A stretch of DNA of 64,000 bases from Pseudoalteromonas rubra (GTDB lineage Bacteria > Pseudomonadota > Gammaproteobacteria > Enterobacterales > Alteromonadaceae): NCBI RefSeq assembly GCF_005887095.1, contig NZ_PNCI01000043.1, forward strand, positions 1 to 64,000, in the 5' to 3' direction. Made by a program: the position numbers and the translations under genes. Positions within the stretch are counted from its first letter, which is position 1; every line of letters begins with the position of its first letter. A model generated the notes under the pieces. That model had not been told where the DNA came from. It ran no database searches and worked only from the letters and a program-made list of their open reading frames with translations. Positions 55,932 through 64,000 of this stretch are shown piece after piece.

Positions 55932-57215
55932 TTATTGTTTTTTCAGCCGTGCGTAATAAAAGCCATCGGTCTGGCCTGGTAACAGTTGCAGCCCTGGTTT
56001 TTCCGGCGTGTCTTGGTCATGCAGAGGCATAAGCTGAGCACCTTGGGTACGTGTTAAAAACGCCGTAACTTGCTCAGCATTTTCCTGGGGCAGTACGGAG
56101 CAGGTTGCATACACTAACGTACCACCAGGCTTCAGCAGAGGCCATATGGCATCTAAAATGCTGGCCTGTAGCGCTGCGAGTTCATCGATATCGGTTGCAC
56201 GACGTAACCATTTGATGTCCGGGTGGCGGCGGATCACACCGGTTGCCGAGCAAGGTACGTCTAGCAAAATACGGTCAAATTGCTCGCCCTGCCACCAGGT
56301 ATCCGGATTTGCGGCATCGGCTTCCAGGCATTGGGCGCTGAGATGCAGACGGTTAAGGTTCTCGTCGACACGTTTCAGGCGCTCACCATCGGCATCTAAA
56401 GCAATCACATTGGCATCGGCCAATTCCAGAATATGGCAGGTTTTGCCACCAGGTGCGGCACACGCATCCAGAATGTGCTCGCCATCTTGTGGGTCTAGTA
56501 AACGGGCTGCCATTTGCGCTGCGGCATCTTGTACTGAGCTGGCACCCTGAGCAAAGTCTGGTAGCTGCTGCACATCCACAGGTTTGGTCAGCAAAATGCC
56601 ATCCACAAAGTCTGAGTCCAGGGTATGGGCTATGCCTTCAGCATTGAGTCGTTCGGCATAGTCTGTGGTGCTCGACTGACGCTGGTTGACACGTAACCAC
56701 ATGGGAGCCTGTTGCTGGTTAGCGGTTAAAATCTCTTCCCAATGCTCCGGGTAAGCTGCCTGTAGCTTTTTGATAAACCAGCCCGGGTGGTTGTATTTGC
56801 ATACCGGGATGGCGTCGGCGCTGGCTTCTAACGTGTCCTGAGCGCGCTGAAAGTTACGCAATACCGCGTTGATCAGTCCCTTCAGGCCCGGCGCTTGCAG
56901 CTTATTGGCCGCATTGACCGTTTCGGCGACGGCTGCGTGAGCGGGCACTCGCATATGTTGTAGCTGATAAATACCGACATACAATAAAAACTGAAAAACC
57001 CGATTCTTGCCTTTAAGCGGTTGCTCTAGAAGTTGCTGGCAATAGTGCTCCAGGCTGGGCAAATAACGCAAAACACCATAACAGATCTGTTGTAACAGGG
57101 CGCGATCCTTTACCGGCAACTGACGGCTGGCATAGGGCAGTTGGGCCGTCAGAGACTGGCCTTTATCAACAACCTGAAACAGGGTTTGCGCGGCGAGCGC
57201 GCGTACGTTGGCCAT
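55932..57215 (-). CDS. rsmB: 16S rRNA (cytosine967-C5)-methyltransferase
   Basis: Methylates C967 of 16S rRNA. In 427 residues there is an N-terminal NusB-like RNA-binding domain and a C-terminal methyltransferase with [15 protein letters not shown] and both catalytic cysteines (DVPCSATG and [11 protein letters not shown]). It overlaps fmt by one base. Confidence 0.98.
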   Translation of the reverse strand: MANVRALAAQTLFQVVDKGQSLTAQLPYASRQLPVKDRALLQQICYGVLRYLPSLEHYCQQLLEQPLKGKNRVFQFLLYVGIYQLQHMRVPAHAAVAETVNAANKLQAPGLKGLINAVLRNFQRAQDTLEASADAIPVCKYNHPGWFIKKLQAAYPEHWEEILTANQQQAPMWLRVNQRQSSTTDYAERLNAEGIAHTLDSDFVDGILLTKPVDVQQLPDFAQGASSVQDAAAQMAARLLDPQDGEHILDACAAPGGKTCHILELADANVIALDADGERLKRVDENLNRLHLSAQCLEADAANPDTWWQGEQFDRILLDVPCSATGVIRRHPDIKWLRRATDIDELAALQASILDAIWPLLKPGGTLVYATCSVLPQENAEQVTAFLTRTQGAQLMPLHDQDTPEKPGLQLLPGQTDGFYYARLKKQ

Positions 57216-58159
57216 CAGGCACCCACCTGGCTACCAGGGGTTACCCAGTCGCTTCGGCCATTTAAAAAGTCTTGTGCCGACATGGGCTTTTTACCTTGAG
57301 GCTGAAGTTGTGTGATAGTCAGTGCTTGCTCACCACAGGCAATGGTGATGCCGGTTTTGTCGGCACTAAGCACCTGTCCGGGTGTGCCTTGCTGTGCAAC
57401 TACGCTTGCTTGCCAGATTTTCACGGTTTGGCCTTGCATCTGCGTGTAGCAAACTGGCCAGGGATTGAAGGCGCGGATGTTACGTTCAATTTGTGTCGCG
57501 TCCATTGCCCAGTCTATATTGGCTTCTTCTTTGGACAGCTTTTTGGCGTAATTGGCCTGAGCGTCATCCTGTGGCTCGGCACTAAGCTTGTCTTCGGCCA
57601 GTTTGTTTAGTGTCTCTACTAATGCATCAGGTCCCAGTTCGGCCAGTTTGTTATACAAGCTGGCGCTGGTTTCGTTTGCATCAATCGAACAGGTGGCAAT
57701 GTGCAGCATGTCGCCGGTATCCAGACCTTCATCCATTTGCATAATGGTGACACCGGTCTCTTTATCGCCAGCCCAGATAGCCCGCTGAATGGGCGCCGCG
57801 CCGCGCCAGCGTGGCAGAATTGAACCATGGACATTCAGACAGCCAAGCCGTGGTGTATCCAAAATGGCTTTGGGTAACAGCAGACCATAAGCCACGACCA
57901 CCATGACATCGGCATTTAGCGCGGCAAGCTCTGCCTGTGCGTCGTCAGACTTGAGTGATTGTGGCTGGTAGACGGGCAGGTTGTGCTCCAGTGCCAGGGT
58001 TTTTACTTCGCTGGCTTTGAGTTTTTTACCGCGACCGGCAGGGCGGTCTGGTTGGCTGTATACAGCAACAACGTCGTGGTGTGATGCGATTAGCGCTGCC
58101 AAATGCTTGGCAGCAAAATCCGGGGTGCCCGCAAAGACAATACGCAGAGATTTGCTCAC
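57215..58159 (-). CDS. fmt: Methionyl-tRNA formyltransferase
   Basis: Formylates initiator Met-tRNA. In 314 residues it has the formyl-THF motif [20 protein letters not shown] and the C-terminal tRNA-binding barrel. The start is GTG. It lies 44 bases after def. Confidence 0.98.
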   Translation of the reverse strand: MSKSLRIVFAGTPDFAAKHLAALIASHHDVVAVYSQPDRPAGRGKKLKASEVKTLALEHNLPVYQPQSLKSDDAQAELAALNADVMVVVAYGLLLPKAILDTPRLGCLNVHGSILPRWRGAAPIQRAIWAGDKETGVTIMQMDEGLDTGDMLHIATCSIDANETSASLYNKLAELGPDALVETLNKLAEDKLSAEPQDDAQANYAKKLSKEEANIDWAMDATQIERNIRAFNPWPVCYTQMQGQTVKIWQASVVAQQGTPGQVLSADKTGITIACGEQALTITQLQPQGKKPMSAQDFLNGRSDWVTPGSQVGA

Positions 58160-58203
58160 TTGAGGTTCCAGTTAGGTAGTAATTGTAGTTGGAAACGGCA
58201 CGC

Positions 58204-58713
58204 TTACGCGCGCGCCGCCAGTTTGGCTTCTTTTTCGATTTTTTTACGGATCCGCTGGCGTTTCAGCGGCGACAAGTAATCGATGAACAACTTGCCTTGC
58301 AGGTGATCCAACTCGTGCTGAACACAAACGGCCAACAAGCCATCAGCATCAAACTCATAGCTTTCGCCATGTTCATTGAGGGCTTTTACTTTCACGGTTT
58401 CAGCGCGATCGACTTTGGCATAGGAATAAGGCACAGATAAGCAGCCTTCTTCACTGATAGTCGAGCCATCTTTGGCAATGATTTCTGGGTTGATCAGCAC
58501 GCGTGGTTCATCGCGTTCCTCTGAAACGTCGATCACCACGATACGCTGGTGGATGTCTACCTGCGTAGCTGCAAGGCCAATACCATTTTCTTCATACATA
58601 GTTTCCAGCATATCCGCGACAATCTGGCGGATCTCGTCATTCACTTCGGCAACCGGTTTCGCAACCGTGCGCAAACGCTCATCAGGAAAACTCAGTACTG
58701 CTAACTTAGCCAT
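58204..58713 (-). CDS. def: Peptide deformylase
   Basis: Removes the N-formyl group from new proteins. In 169 residues all three motifs are seen: [16 protein letters not shown] with the metal-binding Cys, and QHELDHLQG with the metal-binding histidines and catalytic Glu. The ATG is divergent from the LysM gene. Confidence 0.98.
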   Translation of the reverse strand: MAKLAVLSFPDERLRTVAKPVAEVNDEIRQIVADMLETMYEENGIGLAATQVDIHQRIVVIDVSEERDEPRVLINPEIIAKDGSTISEEGCLSVPYSYAKVDRAETVKVKALNEHGESYEFDADGLLAVCVQHELDHLQGKLFIDYLSPLKRQRIRKKIEKEAKLAARA

Positions 58714-58829
58714 AGATACCTTTTACACTTGAATTAAATGGGGTAATGTATGCTCTTATTTTAGCCATTCACGTTCCCCTTTAACAGGTTTTGGTGGATA
58801 ATATCGAAAAATAACTCAAGGAAGCCTGC

Positions 58830-59951
58830 ATGAAATCTCATATTGCCGCCCTTTTGCTGGCAACGAGTGCTGTTTTTCCTGCCTTAGCACAAACGCTGGC
58901 GGTTAAAACCAGTGCGCCCGAGCGTTATGTTGTTAAAAAAGGGGATACCCTTTGGGATATCTCTAGTCTGTATCTGAACAGTCCCTGGAAGTGGCCTGCA
59001 CTATGGCAGTGGAATCCACAGATCAAAAATCCGCATCTGATTTATCCCGGGGATGTGTTATCGCTGCAGTACGACAGCGAGGGCAATCCGCGCTTGAGTC
59101 TGGCTAAGGGCGTACGTCGACTATCCCCTCAGGCTCGTGTCGTAAGCGATAAAAACCAAGCCATACCTACGTTACCATTGGCGGTAATGGAACCTTTTAT
59201 GCGTTTTGAGCAAGCGCTGGGGGCTGGTGACTTTGCTGAGCTGCCAATGGTTCTGGGGTCAAACTTTAACTACAAAATGAATATTGAAGGTCATCTTTTG
59301 TATGTTAAAGGGGATCTGCCGCGTGGTGGCAATTATGGTATATACCGTAAGGGAGATGCCTATCGGGATCCTGATAACGGTGCGATATTGGCGTATGAGT
59401 CAATCCTGGTAGGAACGGCTCGGGTGATCAGAACTGGCAACATTGAAGCCGGTGAGCCGAGTACCGTTAAGATTGAGTCGGTTCGTCGGGAAGTGAAGCC
59501 CAGTGATGTACTGATGCCCATATCCAGCGGACAAACTTACTCTGCGAATTTCAAAATGACTCAACCGATGCAGGCTATCTCTGGCAATATCATCGCCAGC
59601 AGTAATAAGTTGCGCGAGTTCAGTACCATGGCTGTTGTGGTTATCGACTTAGGTCGTAAAGACGACCTGCAAGAGGGGAACGTACTTGCAATCCATCGTC
59701 AGTCACCTACAGTGATTGAAAAGGAGACTGGCCCCAGTTATATCGAAGATGCCAGCAGCCTGGATAAAGTCATCACCGAAGTCAGTGAATGGTTTGGTGA
59801 AGGCAATGATGAAGACAGCGTCGTCTGGCACATGCCTAAGGAAAAGGTTGGCGAGCTGATGCTGTTCAAAGTGTATGACAATATCAGTTATGCCATGGTC
59901 ACTAAGACACGCCAGCCCGTGCGAGTGGGAGATTCTGTTAGCAGTCGCTAA
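58830..59951 (+). CDS. LysM-domain exported protein
   Basis: A 373-residue protein with a signal peptide (AALLLATSAVFPALA, cut before QTLA). A single LysM domain (about 32-82: YVVKKGDTLWDISSLYLN, LIYPGDVLSL) should bind peptidoglycan. The remaining 290 residues are beta-rich and lack a recognisable enzyme motif. It is commonly found between def and dprA in gammaproteobacteria. The start follows AAGGAAGCCTGC. Confidence 0.9.
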   Translation: MKSHIAALLLATSAVFPALAQTLAVKTSAPERYVVKKGDTLWDISSLYLNSPWKWPALWQWNPQIKNPHLIYPGDVLSLQYDSEGNPRLSLAKGVRRLSPQARVVSDKNQAIPTLPLAVMEPFMRFEQALGAGDFAELPMVLGSNFNYKMNIEGHLLYVKGDLPRGGNYGIYRKGDAYRDPDNGAILAYESILVGTARVIRTGNIEAGEPSTVKIESVRREVKPSDVLMPISSGQTYSANFKMTQPMQAISGNIIASSNKLREFSTMAVVVIDLGRKDDLQEGNVLAIHRQSPTVIEKETGPSYIEDASSLDKVITEVSEWFGEGNDEDSVVWHMPKEKVGELMLFKVYDNISYAMVTKTRQPVRVGDSVSSR

Positions 59952-59953
59952 AG

Positions 59954-60017
59954 CCCTCCTCTTGTCCGGGGAAAGCTTAATAAATTAAGCTCGGCACGAC
60001 GACAAGCTCAAGGAGGG
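59954..60017 (+). promoter_or_regulatory. Nested RNA stem-loop covering the dprA ribosome binding site
   Basis: Three stems align in order between the LysM gene and dprA. Outer: CCCTCCT (59954-59960) with AGGAGGG (60011-60017). Middle: CTTGTC (59961-59966) with GACAAG (60001-60006). Inner: AGCTTAAT (59974-59981) with ATTAAGCT (59984-59991). AGGAGGG is the Shine-Dalgarno sequence of dprA, whose ATG is at 60021, so folding would hide it. No T run follows, so this is not a standard terminator. Control of dprA translation is inferred. Confidence 0.65.
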
Positions 60018-60020
60018 AGC

Positions 60021-61100
60021 ATGACAACATTGGATTTACGTCACAGCCTGGCATTGAGGATATGTCCCGGGCTGGGCAGCACGACGCTTGAGCGGGCTAT
60101 GCAACATATCGCGCCCGCCGAACTCTTTACTGTTTCGCCACTCAGATTGCGCGAAGTTGGGTTGCCTCAGGAAGCAATCCGGTACCTACAATCACCGGAC
60201 TGGCATTTTATCGATACCCTTATTCAGCAGTGTATTGCGCAGCATATTCAATTGGTTGGTTACTTTGATGCCGCCTACCCCCCATTATTAAAACAGATCA
60301 GCAGTGCGCCTATGATGCTCTTTTGCAAAGGGCGATTGTCTTTATTATCTCAACCACAAATTGCCATTGTAGGGAGTCGGAATGCCACTGCGACAGGACT
60401 GGATATTGCAAAAGAATTTGGTCGCGCGCTTAGTGATGTGGGTATGGCTGTGACTTCCGGACTTGCCAGGGGCGTCGATGGCGCGGCGCACCAGGGCGCG
60501 TTGAGTCAGGGAGGGGCGACCCTGGCTGTGCTTGGTACCGGAGTCGATGTGGTGTATCCACGCAGACACAGCCGGCTATATCAGCAGGTAGCGGAACAGG
60601 GGTTGTTGATCAGCGAATTTCTCCCCGGCAGTCAGCCCAAGGCGGAGCACTTTCCTCGTCGTAACCGGATTATTTCCGGGTTGTCACTTGGGGTATTGGT
60701 TGTTGAAGCCGAAATAAAGAGTGGCTCTTTAATCACCGCGCGGTATGCGCTGGAGCAAAACAAAGAAGTGTTTGCGGTGCCTGGATCGATCCGCAATCCC
60801 TTATCTCAGGGGTGCCATCATTTATTGAAAGACGGTGCAAAATTAACCGAGCGGGTCGAGGATATTCTCGAAGAGGTAAGATTTTTCTCCGAAAACGGTC
60901 TATATATAGTAGAAAGTGACAAAAAACAGGAGCACTGCCCCGTATTGCAACATCTCGGCTTTGAGGTAACCAGTGTAGATACCTTATCGCAGAGGACCCA
61001 GTGGCCAGTAGAGAAGGTGCTTGCCAGACTGCTGGACCTTGAGCTTGAAGACAAAGTAGAACGCGTTTTAGACGGCTACATCAAATTAGCGAGGGGTTAA
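60021..61100 (+). CDS. dprA: DNA-processing protein DprA (Smf)
   Basis: Protects incoming single-stranded DNA and loads RecA during natural transformation. In 359 residues: a N-terminal helical region, the Rossmann-like domain with [10 protein letters not shown] and [29 protein letters not shown], and a C-terminal winged-helix-like domain. Strong Shine-Dalgarno AGGAGGG, which can be hidden by the leader structure. smg follows after two bases. Confidence 0.97.
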   Translation: MTTLDLRHSLALRICPGLGSTTLERAMQHIAPAELFTVSPLRLREVGLPQEAIRYLQSPDWHFIDTLIQQCIAQHIQLVGYFDAAYPPLLKQISSAPMMLFCKGRLSLLSQPQIAIVGSRNATATGLDIAKEFGRALSDVGMAVTSGLARGVDGAAHQGALSQGGATLAVLGTGVDVVYPRRHSRLYQQVAEQGLLISEFLPGSQPKAEHFPRRNRIISGLSLGVLVVEAEIKSGSLITARYALEQNKEVFAVPGSIRNPLSQGCHHLLKDGAKLTERVEDILEEVRFFSENGLYIVESDKKQEHCPVLQHLGFEVTSVDTLSQRTQWPVEKVLARLLDLELEDKVERVLDGYIKLARG

Positions 61101-61102
61101 TT

Positions 61103-61576
61103 ATGTTTGATATCCTAATGTATTTATTCGAGAACTATATTCACAGCGAAGCGGATATCTTCGTCGAGCAAAATGAACTGACAGATGAACTGGTCGGGGC
61201 CGGTTTCAATCAAGACGAGATTTATAAAGCACTGGACTGGCTGGAACAACTAGCTGATTTACAGCAGTCAGATGAAATTCCCTATTTAAATGCTCGTCCG
61301 GATAGTGCGATCCGGATCTACACTGAGCAAGAATGTGCCATGCTGGACATTGAGTGCCGGGGCTTTTTAATGTTTGTTGAGCAAATTGGGGTGATAGACA
61401 GCACCACCCGTGAAATGGTCATCGACCGTTTATGTGCGCTGGATAAGCCAACTATCTGCTTGGACGATTTAAAATGGGTGATCCTGATGGTACTGTTTAA
61501 TGTGCCTGGCAAAGAGCATGCCTATGCCCAGATGGAAGACCTGATCTTCGAAGAACCTACAGGTCCGCTGCATTAA
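61103..61576 (+). CDS. smg: Smg family protein (DUF494)
   Basis: A 157-residue conserved acidic protein of unknown role: [16 protein letters not shown] at the start, and [22 protein letters not shown] near the end. Always close to dprA in related bacteria, and here only two bases downstream. Confidence 0.95.
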   Translation: MFDILMYLFENYIHSEADIFVEQNELTDELVGAGFNQDEIYKALDWLEQLADLQQSDEIPYLNARPDSAIRIYTEQECAMLDIECRGFLMFVEQIGVIDSTTREMVIDRLCALDKPTICLDDLKWVILMVLFNVPGKEHAYAQMEDLIFEEPTGPLH

Positions 61577-61716
61577 TTCTCTTACTTTCACTAAAGGGCA
61601 CAACGTCGTTGGGTCAGGCGCACTGCCTGACTGACGCTTCTTTGTTCCTTATATCACTTTCCCTTGATACTATTATGGGCGCAAAACCATAAGGGTGAAG
61701 TGGACGGGGATTTGTT

Positions 61717-62282
61717 ATGAGTAAAATAGATCATTCATTGTTTAATGCAGACCAGCATGCCCTGGAGCGGGAGTACGAAGTATGCCCCAAGTGTGGCTCT
61801 GAATTGGTGATCAAACACAGTAAGTCTGGCCCTTTCCTGGGTTGTGCCAGTTATCCCGCTTGTGACTACATTCGCGCCATCGCCCATCATGATAACCATG
61901 ATATCAAGGTACTGGAAGATAGTGCCTGCCCTTTATGTAGCGAGCCGCTGGTAGTACGCAATGGTCGCTATGGCATGTTTATTGGGTGCACAGGTTACCC
62001 TCAGTGCCACTATATTGCCCACGATGAAGAGCCCGAAGAAGCACCGGGCCCGCCCTGTCCCAAATGCCATAAAGGCACCTTACATAAACGTAAGAACAAG
62101 TACGGCAAGTTTTTCTATGCCTGCGATACCTATCCACAATGCAAGTACAGCGTTAACCACCCACCAATAGCACATGCTTGTGAGGCCTGCGGCTGGCCCG
62201 TCATGGTGCAAAAACACCGGGGTGGAAAAGCTGTGCTACAATGCCCGCAGAAAGTTTGTCAGCATACAATTGAGGAGCCTCA

Positions 62283-62286
<4 letters not shown>
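61717..62286 (+). CDS. Topoisomerase-I-type zinc-ribbon protein
   Basis: A 189-residue protein consisting of four successive C4 zinc ribbons like the C-terminal DNA-binding fingers of topoisomerase I: CPKCGSEL, CPLCSEPL, CPKCHKGTL and CEACGWPVM, the first three closed by a CxxYPxC sequence. There is no topoisomerase catalytic domain. It corresponds to the YrdD type. It overlaps tsaC by four bases (GTGA). Confidence 0.93.
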
Positions 62287-63793
<1,507 letters not shown>

Positions 63794-63806
63794 TTCGACT
63801 ACATAA

Positions 63807-64000
63807 TAATACCAATTTCACTTAATACCTGTTCAATTTGACGGAGCAAATATGGCGCTAACGGCGTTAAAAATTTCTTATTTAGAACAACTAAATAGCA
63901 AAATTTTTGCCTCGCCTACATGGATGTAGGTGCCTCAGTGATAGCAGGACGCGAGAGCGGTGTTATCGACCCTATTTTCTCGCCTCAAAATAGAACACTT
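63807..64000. repeat. Probable dispersed repeat element, continues past the edge
   Basis: Begins with TAATACCAATTTCACTTAATA, nearly the same as at 42712-42732. It continues with symmetric segments: ATTTAG-AACAA-CTAAAT near 63879 and CCTACAT-GG-ATGTAGG near 63918. The dense short inverted repeats and lack of a reading frame fit a non-coding mobile or REP/MITE-like sequence, but I cannot define its end or family. Confidence 0.55.

Overview
The window is a chromosomal replication-origin region of a marine gammaproteobacterium, most likely an Alteromonadales member close to Pseudoalteromonas. The evidence is gene order (atpIBEFHAGDC, parAB, rsmG, mnmG, oriC, mioC, mnmE, yidC, yidD, rnpA, rpmH, dnaA-dnaN-recF-gyrB, glyQS, fadBA, trkH/trkA, rsmB-fmt-def, dprA-smg-tsaC-hemF), many GATC (Dam/SeqA-type) sites at the origin, and a prolidase resembling the Alteromonas/Pseudoalteromonas OPAA enzymes. 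The genus is inferred from family knowledge; no search was run.

1-9.6 kb, accessory and all on the minus strand: in transcription order, a membrane-anchored CadC/ToxR-type regulator with a propeller-like sensor; a 49-residue double-glycine peptide gene followed by a small exported protein with a lipoyl-like half motif; an NTF2-like protein; a CvaA/HlyD-type periplasmic adaptor; a C39-peptidase ABC exporter (CvaB type); and then at least nine very short peptide genes. Four of these are unrelated 30-33 residue peptides. The others form a tandem array of about 133-bp units encoding nearly identical 36-residue peptides, and the array runs off the left edge. All complete copies carry GG or GA/GAG leader ends of the kind cleaved by C39 exporters. 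No maturation enzyme is visible. Most of these peptide genes are too short for standard gene calling. This is the most novel part of the window.

10-24.9 kb: the F1Fo ATP synthase operon, parB-parA, rsmG-mnmG, a well-formed oriC (three GATCT-type 12/13-mers, four exact DnaA boxes, about 17 GATC sites), mioC, a PKD-like lipoprotein and mnmE. 25-29.1 kb: a second CadC-type regulator, with a TPR-like C-terminus, converging on a DsbD/TlpA/thioredoxin-like thiol-redox trio. 29.2-38.9 kb: membrane insertion and RNase P genes, a DnaA-box and GATC-rich dnaA promoter region, and the dnaA-dnaN-recF-gyrB operon with two perfect 16-bp parS palindromes inside recF.

39-64 kb: glyQS, a carbohydrate-binding-like lipoprotein, an orphan 53-residue double-glycine peptide gene whose leader resembles that of the peptide at 6.9 kb, tusA, fadBA, slt, an OPAA-like pepQ, yigZ, trkH, a hypothetical protein, a PilZ protein, trkA-rsmB-fmt-def, a LysM protein, dprA with a strikingly structured leader that can cover its ribosome binding site, smg, a zinc-ribbon protein, tsaC and hemF. 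The right edge is a dispersed-repeat-like sequence that shares 20 of 21 bases with a site beside the orphan peptide gene. The C39 exporter is the only recognised exporter in the window that could process both outlying peptides; that link is an inference.
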